A DNA stretch of 64,000 nucleotides from Polyangium sp. y55x31 (lineage in GTDB: Bacteria; Myxococcota_A; Polyangia; Polyangiales; Polyangiaceae): the NCBI RefSeq assembly GCF_029946505.1, contig NZ_JARZHG010000013.1, positions 1 to 64,000 of the forward strand, written 5' to 3'. The position numbers and the translations under genes were made by a program. Of the stretch, positions 54,015 to 62,631 are shown one piece after another (within the stretch, counting starts at the first letter, position 1; each line of letters opens with the position of its first letter). Below the pieces are notes generated by a model. That model had not been told where the DNA came from. It ran no database searches and saw only the letters and a program-made list of their open reading frames with translations.

Positions 54015-54260
54015 GGTTGTTACCCCCGCCTTTGGTGGGCCGAGCCCGGGCGCTGCGCGAGAGGGCGCAGCGGAGAGCGGGATCGGCCAGGCTCGCGTTC
54101 GTGCTCGCATGTGGCGTGCCGAAGGGGTTCGTCCGGACGGGCGGGCGTGCGCTCGTCCACGCTCGCCGCCCTCCGCGCACGCTCGGGTTGCCTGCGCGCG
54201 TGATCCCTTCTCATGCGGCCGCCCCGAACCGTGGCTTTGCGAGAAATTCGTTCGCCGTTC

Positions 54261-54289
54261 TTGACAGGGTCTCGGTTTAGACTCAGTCT
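54261..54289 (+). promoter_or_regulatory. promoter of the Fur-family gene overlapping its operator
   Basis: Perfect -35 TTGACA (54261-54266), a 17-bp spacer and CAGTCT (54284-54289) as a weak -10, 7 nt before the GTG at 54297. It overlaps the 7-1-7 inverted repeat, fitting autorepression. Confidence 0.5.
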
Positions 54290-54291
54290 AA
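54277..54291. promoter_or_regulatory. 7-1-7 Fur/PerR-type operator
   Basis: TTAGACT-C-AGTCTAA is a perfect 7-1-7 inverted repeat, the symmetry of Fur/PerR boxes. It lies 5-20 bp upstream of the GTG of the Fur-family gene. Confidence 0.7.
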
Positions 54292-54296
54292 CCCAC

Positions 54297-54746
54297 GTGA
54301 GGCCGACGAAGCCGACCAAGCCGACGACGGCGAGCAGCGTGCTTTCCGAGGCGGAGCTCCTCGAACGGCACGGCGTTCTGCCCTCGGCGCAGCGCCTGGC
54401 CATCGCGCAGTACGTCCTGCGCACCGACGAGCACCCGTCGGCCGACCAGGTCTTTGCGAAGGTCAAGCGGGCGCTGCCGATGGTGTCGCGGGCGACGGTC
54501 TACAACACCTTGAACCTCTTCGTGGACAAGGGCCTTCTGCGGGCGCACGTCCTCGCGGAGGGCAAGGTGGTGTTCGATCCGAACCTCGCGCCGCACCATC
54601 ATTTCATCGACGAGGAGACGGGCGCCATTCACGACGTCCCGTGGAGCGCGCTCGCCGTGTCGAACGTGGACGCGCTCGAGGGCTTCGACGTGCACGAATA
54701 CCAGGTCGTCTTGCGCGGCAAGCTCAAGAAAGCCCGCTCCACCTGA
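54297..54746 (+). CDS. Fur-family regulator (peroxide/iron response type), cysteine-free
   Basis: 149 residues from GTG 54297; longer in-frame starts would include the operator in the coding sequence. Winged-helix DNA-binding half with SRATVYNTLNLFVDKGLL, then the dimerisation/metal half with FDPNLAPHHHFIDEETGAIHDV. The CxxC structural zinc pair of classical Fur is absent and the protein contains no cysteine, as in the Irr/PerR-like branch where HHHF replaces the usual motif. Gene order with ahpC, ahpD and dps points to control of peroxide defence. Confidence 0.9.
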   Translation: MRPTKPTKPTTASSVLSEAELLERHGVLPSAQRLAIAQYVLRTDEHPSADQVFAKVKRALPMVSRATVYNTLNLFVDKGLLRAHVLAEGKVVFDPNLAPHHHFIDEETGAIHDVPWSALAVSNVDALEGFDVHEYQVVLRGKLKKARST

Positions 54747-54747
54747 C

Positions 54748-54780
54748 GCGCCCGCGCGTCCGAGGCGTGGCCGCTTTTTT
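54748..54780 (+). terminator. candidate Rho-independent terminator of the Fur-family gene
   Basis: GCGCCCGCG and CGTGGCCGC can pair (8 bp with one mismatch and one wobble) around a 9-nt loop, followed by six T. It starts right after the stop codon. Confidence 0.55.
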
Positions 54781-54791
54781 GCGCCGAGCGT

Positions 54792-54806
54792 TTAGACGAG
54801 GTCCAG
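54792..54806. promoter_or_regulatory. imperfect copy of the Fur-family box upstream of ahpC
   Basis: TTAGACG-A-GGTCCAG shares the left arm TTAGAC and the GTC of the right arm with the perfect box at 54277, 59 bp upstream of the ahpC ATG. It could be a weaker second operator. Confidence 0.35.
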
Positions 54807-54864
54807 AGCTGGACACAGTACAAAACGGATTCTGAAGTCGAGAGAGACATTCCAGGAGGAAGAC

Positions 54865-55404
54865 ATGCTGACGGTTTCCCAGAAGATCCCCGCGTTCAAC
54901 CTGAAGGGCGTCGTGAGCCTCGAGCAGGGCAAGGAGTTCCACGACATCAAGAGCGAGAACTTCCAGGGCAAGTGGCTCGTGATGTTCTTCTGGCCGATGG
55001 ACTTCACGTTCGTCTGCCCGACCGAGATCGCGGGCTTCGGCAAGCGTTATCGCGACTTCAAGGATCGCGATTGCGAGGTCCTCGGCGTCAGCACCGACAC
55101 GGAATACGTGCACCTCGCCTGGCGCAAGCAGCACCCGGACCTGCGCGACCTGCCGTTCCCGATGGTCGCCGACACGAAGCGCGAGCTCTCGCAGTCCCTC
55201 GGCGTCTTGCACCCCGACGCGGGCGTGGCGCTCCGGGCGACGTTCATCGTCGACCCGAACGGCATCATCCGGCATGTCGGCGTGAACGACCTCTCCGTCG
55301 GCCGCAGCGTCGACGAGGTGCTCCGTGTCCTCGACGCGCTCCAGACCGACGAGCTTTGCCCCTGCAACTGGGTGAAGGGCCAGCCGACGCTGGAGGCGTC
55401 TTGA
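54865..55404 (+). CDS. ahpC: AhpC-type peroxiredoxin
   Basis: 179 residues from ATG 54865 with AGGAGGAAGAC upstream. Two-Cys peroxiredoxin: peroxidatic Cys51 in DFTFVCPTE, and resolving cysteines near the C-terminus (CPCNW, residues 165 and 167). It reduces hydrogen peroxide and organic hydroperoxides in the cytoplasm. Paired with ahpD (4-bp gap), which can supply electrons. Likely regulated by the adjacent Fur-family protein. Confidence 0.96.
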   Translation: MLTVSQKIPAFNLKGVVSLEQGKEFHDIKSENFQGKWLVMFFWPMDFTFVCPTEIAGFGKRYRDFKDRDCEVLGVSTDTEYVHLAWRKQHPDLRDLPFPMVADTKRELSQSLGVLHPDAGVALRATFIVDPNGIIRHVGVNDLSVGRSVDEVLRVLDALQTDELCPCNWVKGQPTLEAS

Positions 55405-55408
55405 AGCC

Positions 55409-55951
55409 ATGAGCGCGTTCGAGGCCATCCGCGCGAAGCTGCCCGACGCCGCGCGGGACACGAAGCTGAACCTGCAGAGCGTGCTCGAGGGTGATTCCTC
55501 GCTCAGCCGGGCGCAGCGGCTCGGGATCGCCATCGCGGCGGCGGCGAACGCGCGGAGCTTGCCGCTCCGCGAGGCGCTCGTCGAGCAGGCGCGCGCGGAG
55601 CTCGAGAACGCAGACGCCGTGATCGACGACGCCTACGCGGCGGCGACCTTGATGGCGATGAACAACGTGTATTACCGGTTCCGGTACCAGATCGGAAAGG
55701 AGACGTATTCGCAGCGATCGCCGAAGCTCCGCATGAACCGCATCGCCCAGCCGAAGACGTCGAAGGCCGATTTCGAGCTCATGAGCCTCGCCGTGAGCGC
55801 CATGAACGGCTGCGAGGCGTGCGTGAAGTCGCACGAGCAAGCCGTCCTCGCCGGCGGGCTCGGCGAGGATCACGTGCACGACGCGGTGCGAATCGCCGCG
55901 ACGATCCAGGCGGCGACGGTCGCGCTGGAGATCACCGGCGGGGCGGTTTAA
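55409..55951 (+). CDS. ahpD: alkylhydroperoxidase AhpD
   Basis: 180 residues from ATG 55409. The CxxC active site with downstream His is NGCEACVKSHEQ (Cys135, Cys138, His142), as in mycobacterial AhpD, which recharges AhpC using lipoamide. Normal length. Directly follows ahpC, so one transcript is expected. Confidence 0.95.
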   Translation: MSAFEAIRAKLPDAARDTKLNLQSVLEGDSSLSRAQRLGIAIAAAANARSLPLREALVEQARAELENADAVIDDAYAAATLMAMNNVYYRFRYQIGKETYSQRSPKLRMNRIAQPKTSKADFELMSLAVSAMNGCEACVKSHEQAVLAGGLGEDHVHDAVRIAATIQAATVALEITGGAV

Positions 55952-55970
55952 CCTCCCAAACCCTCGGACA

Positions 55971-56012
55971 CGGCGCCTCGCCGCGTTTCCCCCCTGGCGC
56001 GGCGAGGCGCCG
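55971..56012 (+). terminator. 15-bp perfect hairpin between ahpD and dps
   Basis: CGGCGCCTCGCCGCG and its reverse complement flank a 12-nt loop. A very stable stem, but without a T-run after it, so it could terminate, attenuate or stabilise the ahpCD message. Confidence 0.55.
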
Positions 56013-56056
56013 TGCTCTCCGAGGACAAACCCTCCCTCGTTTCGATAGGAGCTTTC

Positions 56057-56533
56057 ATGTACCCGAGCCCGAGCCATCTGCCCGAATCCTCCCGCGTGGC
56101 CATCGTCAAGACCCTGAACGAGCGCCTCGCCGACGGCCTCGATTTGCACAGCCAGATCAAGGTCGCGCACTGGAACATCAAGGGCCCGCATTTCGCCGCG
56201 CTGCATCCGCTCTTCGAGACGTTCGCGACCGAGCTCGCGGCGTTCAACGACGAGATCGCCGAGCGCGCCGTCACGCTCGGGGGCCTCGCTGCCGGCACGA
56301 CGCGTCACGTCGCGGCCTCCTCGCGGGTGCCCGAGTACCCGCAGGAGACCACGCGCGGCCTCGACCACGTCCGCCTCCTCGCCGAGCGCTTCGGCGTTTA
56401 CATCCAGGGCCTGCACGCCTCGCGCGCCATCTCCGACGAGCACCGCGACGCCGACACGTCCGACCTGCTCACGAACATCATCACGACGTTCGACAAACAC
56501 GCCTGGTTCCTGCTCGCGAGCCTGGAAGGCTGA
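56057..56533 (+). CDS. dps: Dps-family ferritin-like DNA-protection protein
   Basis: 158 residues; ATG 56057 follows AGGAGCTTTC. Ferroxidase-site residues lie in KVAHWNIKGPHFAALHPLFETFATELAAFNDEIAERA, matching the Dps signature. Forms a dodecameric cage that oxidises iron with peroxide and binds DNA. Last gene of the oxidative-stress cluster, behind its own upstream region that includes the hairpin and a GACAAACC octamer at 56024. Confidence 0.95.
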   Translation: MYPSPSHLPESSRVAIVKTLNERLADGLDLHSQIKVAHWNIKGPHFAALHPLFETFATELAAFNDEIAERAVTLGGLAAGTTRHVAASSRVPEYPQETTRGLDHVRLLAERFGVYIQGLHASRAISDEHRDADTSDLLTNIITTFDKHAWFLLASLEG

Positions 56534-56638
56534 GCACAAAAGGAAACCGGGCTCCGTCCTCCCTCCGTCGAAATCGCCCTCGAATCGCCCTGTCCCGAAC
56601 ATAGGACATATTCTGTCCTTGCGCAGCGCGCGAATGCG

Positions 56639-56667
56639 TTGACGCGAAGCGTCTCCCATTCGATGCT
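56639..56667 (+). promoter_or_regulatory. candidate promoter giving a leaderless lipoprotein transcript
   Basis: TTGACG 56639-56644, 17-bp spacer, GATGCT 56662-56667, then 7 nt to ATG 56675. No Shine-Dalgarno precedes that ATG. Confidence 0.4.
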
Positions 56668-56674
56668 TCCACGC

Positions 56675-57538
56675 ATGAGCCCGTCGGGAAGGAAGACGCT
56701 CGTTGTCCTGATCAGCCTGGTTGCGCCTGCGATCGCGGGCTGCGGCATGGCATCGACGATCGAGACGAACACGCGCGCCATCCAGGAAACCACGAAAACC
56801 ATGAGCGATACCGCCGGCGTTCTCGAGCGGTCGAATTCGAACATGGAGCGAATGGCTGGAGAGCTCGACGCGCTCGGCCCGCCCATGGAGCGGCTCTCGG
56901 GGCTCGAAACGCCGATGAAAGAGCTCGCGTCCCTCGGCTCGGTGATGGATCGGCTCGGCGCCGGCATGGCGCGCCTCGAAGCGCAGATGAGCACCATGGA
57001 GAAGGGCCTCGCGCGCCTGGAAAAACCCATGGAGGACGTGGCTCTGCTGCGTGAGCCGATGAAAGAGGTCGCGGCGCTCGACGAGGTGATGGGCGAGGTC
57101 GCGCGGCTCGACGAGCCGATGGGCAAGGTCGCGGCGCTGCGCGGGCCGATGGAGGATGTGGCGACCCTGCGCGGATCCATGGAAACCATGGCGAATTGGG
57201 CGCGAGGTGATGCGGGCGGCAAAACCGCGGGTTTTGCGTTCGGGGCGCTCGCGGCGTGGATCGGCGCGACGTTCCTCGGCGTCTACCTCGGTTTTCTGGC
57301 CGGCATGCGGCGCATCCGCCCGCCGCGTCGTGCGGGGCGCAAGCCGCGGGCGCGGCGCGGCGCGGTCGTCGTCGCGATCGACCGAGGCAGAGCCAAGGCG
57401 CTTCGGGGCGACGCCTCGCGTGGACAGAAGCAGACGCGCGAAGAGGAGGATGAGCGCGGGCCCGCGAGCGGCGTGCAGCGGTCGTTCGGCTCGCTCTACG
57501 AAGAGTGGAGCAGCCACGGACCCACGGGCGCGCCGTAG
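56675..57538 (+). CDS. coiled-coil lipoprotein with C-terminal transmembrane helix
   Basis: 287 residues from ATG 56675 (ATG 56663 is an alternative). Lipobox APAIAGC. Residues about 30-180 are a long helical region with recurring PM(E/K)xLxxL units (PMERLSGLETPMKELASLG..., KPMEDVALLREPMKEVAALDEVMGEVARLDEPMGKVAALRGPMEDV), roughly 11-14 residues each. A TM helix (GFAFGALAAWIGATFLGVYLGFLAGM) then an Arg-rich tail follow. With a lipid anchor and a TM helix the protein could bridge two membranes; function unknown. Confidence 0.82.
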   Translation: MSPSGRKTLVVLISLVAPAIAGCGMASTIETNTRAIQETTKTMSDTAGVLERSNSNMERMAGELDALGPPMERLSGLETPMKELASLGSVMDRLGAGMARLEAQMSTMEKGLARLEKPMEDVALLREPMKEVAALDEVMGEVARLDEPMGKVAALRGPMEDVATLRGSMETMANWARGDAGGKTAGFAFGALAAWIGATFLGVYLGFLAGMRRIRPPRRAGRKPRARRGAVVVAIDRGRAKALRGDASRGQKQTREEEDERGPASGVQRSFGSLYEEWSSHGPTGAP

Positions 57539-57637
57539 TGCGCGAGATCCTGCGCACGAAAACAAGCTCTTGCCCGCGTGCGCCGAACCTCGTATGACCC
57601 GGCGAGGGCCTCGAACGGCCCGCAGGGAACACGAGCG

Positions 57638-57910
57638 ATGAAGCGAGAGAAGCGATTGACGAAGCGCGAGCGCAAGGCCCTCGCGCCCGCGCGCCCCGCA
57701 GCCCCGGCGCACGTGCATCACATCCATTGCATTGCATGCGGCCGCCACCTCGAGCCCGACGAGATGCAGACGGGCGAGGCGGTGATGCTGCGTTGCTTGC
57801 ACGGCTCGACGTTCCCCTCGTGCAGCGGCTGCCGCACGCGATCGACGGAGCTTCTGGCCGAGCACGACCGGACGGGCCAGGCGGTCCGGACCGCGTCGGC
57901 CTGGCACTGA
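57638..57910 (+). CDS. small Cys-pair protein, zinc-ribbon-like
   Basis: 90 residues from ATG 57638. A Lys/Arg-rich N-terminus, then HHIHCIACGRHL, LRCLHG and SCSGCRT: two CxxC pairs plus histidines, consistent with a zinc ribbon. Hypothetical; located between the coiled-coil lipoprotein and a kinase gene. Confidence 0.65.
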   Translation: MKREKRLTKRERKALAPARPAAPAHVHHIHCIACGRHLEPDEMQTGEAVMLRCLHGSTFPSCSGCRTRSTELLAEHDRTGQAVRTASAWH

Positions 57911-57953
57911 GGGTGAGGAGCGGGGGGGTTTTGGTGACGGCGGGGCGCGGGTG

Positions 57954-59288
57954 ATGGGGAGCGCGGATCGATTCACGCTCGCCGAGCGCGTCGGGATTGG
58001 CGCGACGGCGGAGGTCATTCGGGGCTTCGACCAGGAGCGCCGCGTGCCCGTGGCGATCAAGCGCCTGCACGAGCACCTCGCGGTCGATCCGATCACGCGG
58101 GGTCGATTCGAACGCGAGGCGCGGCTCTCGGCGCGCATCACGAGTGAGCACGTCGTCGGTTACGTCGACGCCGGGATCGACGCGGACGACCGCCCTTACC
58201 TCGTGCTCGAATGGCTCGAAGGCGAGGACCTCGCGCACCGCATCCGTACCTCGGGCGCGCACCTCGACACGGCCGAGGCCCTCACCATCACGCGTCAGGC
58301 GGCGCTCGGGCTCTTTGCGTTGCACGAGGCGGGCATCGTCCATCGCGACGTCAAGCCGGGAAATCTCTTCCTCGCCGAGCAGGGCGAGGCCGCGCCGTTC
58401 GTGGTCAAACTCCTCGACCTTGGCGTCGCGCACGACAGCGCTTCCGAGAACGTCGACGGGGTCGCGCTCGGCACGCCGTTTTACATGTCCCCCGAGCAGG
58501 CCCGGGGCGACACCGAGATCGGCCCTCGCTCGGACCTCTTTTCCCTCGGCGTCCTCCTTTTCGAGCTGCTCTCCGGAAAAAAACCTTTTGCGGGTGACGA
58601 TGCCTTCTCCGTCCTCGCCAAGATCGTCCTCCAGGCGCCGCCGCGTTTGTCGGACGCCTGGCCCGGGGCGCCGCCCGTGCTCGACGCCCTCGTCGCGCGG
58701 GCGCTCGCGCGTGACCCCGAAGCACGATTCGCCTCGGCCCGCGCGATGGCCGACGCGATCGCGGCCGCCGAGCGCGTGGTCCTCGAAGGCGCGGCGCCTC
58801 CTTTGGATATCGCGCTCCCGCCGGCCCTCGTGCCGAGCGACGATCACCTCGTGGGCGTCATCTTCGGCCGATTGCCCCTTTCGAGCAACGTGGGCCGGAC
58901 GCGCGCCCTCTTCCAGCGCATCGCCGAACAGCAGGGTGGGGTGGTCATTCCACTGCTCGGTCGTGGTGTGGCTGCCATTTTTGACGGCGAATGCGCCGAC
59001 GGCCTCCTTCGTGCGGCCGATGCAGCGCTCGACCTGGTAAAACAAGTGACCGGCGTTCGATTGTCGCTCGTGACCGGCGGGGCTTTGCCGTCCGGGGCGG
59101 GGTTATCGGCGTCCGTGATCGAGCGCGGAACACGCGCGCTCGAGCGTCCGCGCGCCGACGTGAACGAGCCGCCCGTGCGTATCGACGACGCGACGGCGCA
59201 GCTCCTCGAAGAGCAATATGCGATCGAGGGGGCGCCTGGATCCTTGTCGATTCGTGGCACGCGTGGGCGAAGCTCCCCGAATACGTGA
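57954..59288 (+). CDS. Ser/Thr protein kinase with degenerate cyclase-like C-terminus
   Basis: 444 residues from ATG 57954 (GTG 57951 possible). Kinase domain about 8-270: GATAEVIRG, catalytic Lys in VAIKRLHEHL, HRDVKPGNLF, DLG for DFG, GTPFYMSPEQ. The following ~150 residues (VGVIFGRLPLSSNVGRTRALFQRIAEQQGGVVIPLLGRGVAAIF...) resemble a class III nucleotide-cyclase fold without clear metal or substrate residues, seen in the longer kinase-cyclase-ATPase family; the ATPase part is missing here. No TM helix, so cytoplasmic. Confidence 0.92.
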   Translation: MGSADRFTLAERVGIGATAEVIRGFDQERRVPVAIKRLHEHLAVDPITRGRFEREARLSARITSEHVVGYVDAGIDADDRPYLVLEWLEGEDLAHRIRTSGAHLDTAEALTITRQAALGLFALHEAGIVHRDVKPGNLFLAEQGEAAPFVVKLLDLGVAHDSASENVDGVALGTPFYMSPEQARGDTEIGPRSDLFSLGVLLFELLSGKKPFAGDDAFSVLAKIVLQAPPRLSDAWPGAPPVLDALVARALARDPEARFASARAMADAIAAAERVVLEGAAPPLDIALPPALVPSDDHLVGVIFGRLPLSSNVGRTRALFQRIAEQQGGVVIPLLGRGVAAIFDGECADGLLRAADAALDLVKQVTGVRLSLVTGGALPSGAGLSASVIERGTRALERPRADVNEPPVRIDDATAQLLEEQYAIEGAPGSLSIRGTRGRSSPNT

Positions 59289-59397
59289 TTCCATTTGCCC
59301 GCGCCGACGCGTCCGGGATAAAGTCCGCACCGCTTCGAACGGATCGACGAGCGCCGTGGGCTCCCTTTCGGGGGCGGCGCGCGAAGGGAGATCTACG

Positions 59398-60036
59398 ATG
59401 AACGGATGGTGGAAGAGGGGCGCCGTGGCCCTCGTGCTGGGCGGATTGCTCGGCGTGACGGGCCTGGCGTCCGCGGATGTGGCGCCGTCGCCGAGGCCGA
59501 TCCCGGTCGTGGACAAGGGCAAGGGCCCGGAGAAGGCGCAGGTGGGCAAGGGGCCTGAGGGCAAGGGGCCTGAGGGCAAGGGCAAGCCCGAGGACAAGGG
59601 CAAGCCGGACGACAAGGGCAAGCCCGAGGACAAGGACGCGGGCGCCGACGCGGCCGCGGCCCCGGCCGAGTCCGAGGCGGACCAGAAGGCCCGGGAAGAG
59701 AAGCACAAGGCCAAGAAGGAAGCGCGCAAGGCGAAGTCCAAGGAGGAGCGCGAGGCCCTCAAGAAGAAGGTCTCGACCGCGCTCAAGGGCCAGCCGATGG
59801 CCACGGCCATGAAGCAGGAGCTCGAGCGGCATGCGCGCCGCCTCGCGCGCCTCGAGCGCGTGAAGGACCTCGCCGAGGAGGCGAAGGACACCGAGGCGAC
59901 CGAGCGCGTGCAGAAGCTCCTCGACAAGGAGAATGCGCGCCACGAGAAGTGGATGGCGAACTACGACGCGAAGACCACGGGCGCGAAGGGCGCGGGCGCG
60001 GACGGAAAGCCCGCGGAGAAGGCAGGTGAGAAATGA
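59398..60036 (+). CDS. exported Lys-rich low-complexity protein
   Basis: 212 residues from ATG 59398 with GGGAG upstream. Signal peptide ending near GLASA. Repeats of KGPEGKGPEGKGKPEDKGKPDDK, then a Lys/Glu/Ala helical region. Highly charged and probably disordered in part. Its ATGA overlap links it to the following small lipoprotein. Confidence 0.75.
   Translation: MNGWWKRGAVALVLGGLLGVTGLASADVAPSPRPIPVVDKGKGPEKAQVGKGPEGKGPEGKGKPEDKGKPDDKGKPEDKDAGADAAAAPAESEADQKAREEKHKAKKEARKAKSKEEREALKKKVSTALKGQPMATAMKQELERHARRLARLERVKDLAEEAKDTEATERVQKLLDKENARHEKWMANYDAKTTGAKGAGADGKPAEKAGEK
59581..59634. repeat. three 18-bp tandem repeats encoding GKPEDK units
   Basis: ggcaagcccgaggacaag at 59581, 59599 (two changes) and 59617, inside the Lys-rich exported protein. 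Confidence 0.8.
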
Positions 60037-60275
60037 ATCGCTCGATCGTGCTCGCGCTGCTCGCGCTCTCGGCGCTCGTCGTCGCTTGTGAGGAGCAAAA
60101 GCCCCAGGCCGGCTCGACGACGACGGGCGGCGCCGCCACGGCCCCGGTGGTCCTCGACGACAAGGACATCCCGACCGCGGCCGATTACGACGACCAGGCC
60201 GAGAAGGACATCTCCGCGACGAACTACAAGTCCGAGCTCGACACGCTGGAGAAGGAAATCACGTCCCAGGATTGA
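60033..60275 (+). CDS. small lipoprotein
   Basis: 80 residues from ATG 60033, overlapping the preceding stop in ATGA. Signal with lipobox LVVAC, then a Thr/Gly-rich linker and an acidic helical tail. No family known. Followed by a clear terminator. Confidence 0.8.
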   Translation: MNRSIVLALLALSALVVACEEQKPQAGSTTTGGAATAPVVLDDKDIPTAADYDDQAEKDISATNYKSELDTLEKEITSQD

Positions 60276-60303
60276 GCGGGGCGTGATGTTTTGCGGGGGG
60301 GAG

Positions 60304-60326
60304 GGGCCGGGCGACCGGCCCTTTTT
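60304..60326 (+). terminator. Rho-independent terminator of the 59398-60275 operon
   Basis: GGGCCGG-gcga-CCGGCCC followed by TTTTT: a 7-bp stem, 4-nt loop and T-run. Confidence 0.85.
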
Positions 60327-60330
60327 CATT

Positions 60331-61434
60331 TCAGTTCGACCCGCAATAACGCAGGTGGCAGACAGGGGTGAGCGGCAGGTAGAACACGTAAAACCCGCCG
60401 CAATGCGCGATCTGGACCGCGGACGACCAGTAGCAATTGTTGCCCGACCAGTTGAAGCACACCGTGGCGTTCACGACATCGCCCTGCTTGGCGGGGTACG
60501 CGCCCTGGAGCCACCCGGGCGCGTCGGTGCCGCAGGAATAATCGGCCGGCGGGGACGTCGGCATCTGGGTGCCCGCGGCGCCCATGAACCGGTACCAGCC
60601 CTCCCCGATCGCCTGGTTGTCGCAGATCTCGACCCCGCCGTCGCCGTCGTTGAAATTGACGTTCCGGTCCGCCTCGCTCAGCGTCCCGTAGCTCATGCAT
60701 TGCGGCAGGAGATTGTCGAGCGTGCAGCCGGGCCCGCAGCCGTCGCCGCCGACGAGGTTGCCGTCGTCGCACTCCTCCACGCCGGCCCGCACGTAGCCGT
60801 CGCCGCAGATCGCGTTCTTGCACGTCCCGACGCACCCGTCGGTGTTCGACATGTTCTGGTCGTCGCATTCCTCGACGCCCACCTGGACGATCCCGTCGCC
60901 GCACGCCGCGGCGATACATCCCTGCCGGCACGCGTCCGTGTCGTCCGCGTTTCCGTCATCGCAGGCCTCGATCCCCGCGTGCACGAATCCATCCCCGCAG
61001 GTCGCGACCTTGCAGGCCGACGTGCAATTGTCGGTGTCGTCCGTGTTTCCGTCGTCGCAATCCTCGCCTTCCTGGATCGTACCGTCGCCGCAGGTCGACA
61101 GCTTGCAGGCATTCGTGCAGCCGTCGTCGCTCACCATGTTGCCGTCGTCGCAGCCCTCGACGCCTTCCCAGACGAACCCGTCGCCGCATTTGGCCTGTTT
61201 GCAGGTCGAGAGGCAGTTGTCGGTCTCGACGTCGTTGCCGTCGTCGCATTCCTCGCCGGTCTGATAGACGCCGTTGCCGCAGGGCGAGGGCACCCCGCCG
61301 CCCGTTCCGCCGGTCCCGCCCTCGCCGCCCTCGCCGCCCTCGCCCCCTTTCACGGGATCGGGCGCGTTGACGAAGGAGCAGGCGGCGAAGAGCGTGAGGG
61401 CGAGGAAAATCCCAGCGTGGCGCGAGGCGTTCAT
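60331..61434 (-). CDS. cysteine-rich CGDG repeat lipoprotein, copy 1
   Basis: 367 residues from ATG 61434. Lipobox [12 protein letters not shown] linker, then six CGDGxxxxGxExCDDGNxxxxDxCxxxC repeats (myxobacterial disulfide repeat, DUF4215-type), and a 120-residue C-terminal domain ending CGSN with further cysteines. Probably surface-exposed. A near-identical paralogue follows immediately upstream at 61516. Confidence 0.9.
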   Translation of the reverse strand: MNASRHAGIFLALTLFAACSFVNAPDPVKGGEGGEGGEGGTGGTGGGVPSPCGNGVYQTGEECDDGNDVETDNCLSTCKQAKCGDGFVWEGVEGCDDGNMVSDDGCTNACKLSTCGDGTIQEGEDCDDGNTDDTDNCTSACKVATCGDGFVHAGIEACDDGNADDTDACRQGCIAAACGDGIVQVGVEECDDQNMSNTDGCVGTCKNAICGDGYVRAGVEECDDGNLVGGDGCGPGCTLDNLLPQCMSYGTLSEADRNVNFNDGDGGVEICDNQAIGEGWYRFMGAAGTQMPTSPPADYSCGTDAPGWLQGAYPAKQGDVVNATVCFNWSGNNCYWSSAVQIAHCGGFYVFYLPLTPVCHLRYCGSN

Positions 61435-61470
61435 GGCAACTCCCGGGCAAAATCCAGCAAAGATGCCATC

Positions 61471-61499
61471 ATGTTCGGCCGGATTGCCGGCAACGTCAA
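61471..61499 (-). promoter_or_regulatory. conserved promoter of repeat lipoprotein copy 1
   Basis: Minus strand TTGACG (61499-61494), 17-bp spacer, GAACAT (61476-61471). The arrangement is the same as upstream of copy 2. Confidence 0.45.
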
Positions 61500-61515
61500 G
61501 CGGGCGCGGGATCGC

Positions 61516-62601
61516 TCAGTTCGTGCCGCAGTACCGGAGGTTGCACACCGGCGCGAGCGGCAGGTAGAAGACGTAATAACTTCCGCAATGCGCGATCTGG
61601 ATCGCGGACGACCAGTGGCAGGCGTTCCCCGACCAGTTGAAGCACGCGGTCGCGTTCACGACCTCGCCCTGGCTTTGCGGGTACGCGCCCTGGACCCAGC
61701 CGGGCGCGTCGGTGCCGCAGGCAAACTCGGGCGGCACGAAGGTGGGCATCTGGGTGCCCGCGGCGCCCATGAATCGGTACCAGCCCTCCGCGAGCACGTC
61801 CCTGTCGCAGGTCGAGGTGCCGCTGTAATTGACGTTTCGGTCCGCCTCGCTCAGCGTCCCGTAGCTCATGCATTGCGGCAGGACGTTGTCGAGCGTGCAG
61901 CCGGGCCCGCAGCCGTCGCCGCCGACGAGGTTACCGTCGTCGCACTGCTCCACGCCGGCCCGTACGTAACCGTCGCCGCAGATCGCGTTCTTGCACGTCC
62001 CGACGCACCCGTCGGTGTTCGACATGTTCTGGTCGTCGCATTCCTCGACGCCCACCTGGATGATCCCGTCGCCGCACGCCGCGGCGATACATCCCTGCAA
62101 GCACGCGTCCGTGTCGTCCGCGTTTCCGTCATCGCAGGCCTCGATCCCCGCGTGCACGAATCCATCCCCACAGGACGCGACCTTGCAGGCCGACGTGCAG
62201 TTGTCGGTGTCGTCCGTGTTCCCGTCGTCGCAATCCTCGCCTTCCTGGATCGTACCGTCGCCGCAGGTCGACAGCTTGCAGTCATTCGTGCAGCCGTCGT
62301 CGCTCACCATGTTGCCGTCGTCGCAGCCCTCGACGCCTTCCCAGACGAACCCATCGCCGCATTTGGCCTGCTTGCAGGTCGAGAGGCAGTTGTCGGTCTC
62401 GACGTCGTTGCCGTCGTCGCATTCCTCACCGGTCTGATAAACGCCGTTGCCGCAGGGCGAGGGCACCCCGCCGCCCGTTCCGCCCTCGCCGCCTTCACCG
62501 CCTTCGCCCCCGACCTTCACGGGATCGGGCGCGTTGATGAAGGAGCAGGCGGCGAAAAGCGTGAAGGCCAGGCACAATCCCGCGTAGCTCGTATATTTCA
62601 T
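61516..62601 (-). CDS. cysteine-rich CGDG repeat lipoprotein, copy 2
   Basis: 361 residues from ATG 62601. Same architecture as the copy at 61434: lipobox FAAC, Gly/Glu linker, six CGDG...CDDGN repeats and a similar C-terminal domain (YNSG... differs, [18 protein letters not shown]). The two genes share long stretches of near-identical DNA, so they arose by tandem duplication; differences are concentrated in the linker and C-terminal domain. Confidence 0.9.
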   Translation of the reverse strand: MKYTSYAGLCLAFTLFAACSFINAPDPVKVGGEGGEGGEGGTGGGVPSPCGNGVYQTGEECDDGNDVETDNCLSTCKQAKCGDGFVWEGVEGCDDGNMVSDDGCTNDCKLSTCGDGTIQEGEDCDDGNTDDTDNCTSACKVASCGDGFVHAGIEACDDGNADDTDACLQGCIAAACGDGIIQVGVEECDDQNMSNTDGCVGTCKNAICGDGYVRAGVEQCDDGNLVGGDGCGPGCTLDNVLPQCMSYGTLSEADRNVNYSGTSTCDRDVLAEGWYRFMGAAGTQMPTFVPPEFACGTDAPGWVQGAYPQSQGEVVNATACFNWSGNACHWSSAIQIAHCGSYYVFYLPLAPVCNLRYCGTN

Positions 62602-62631
62602 GGCATCTCCCGGACCGGCCAAACGGCCGCC

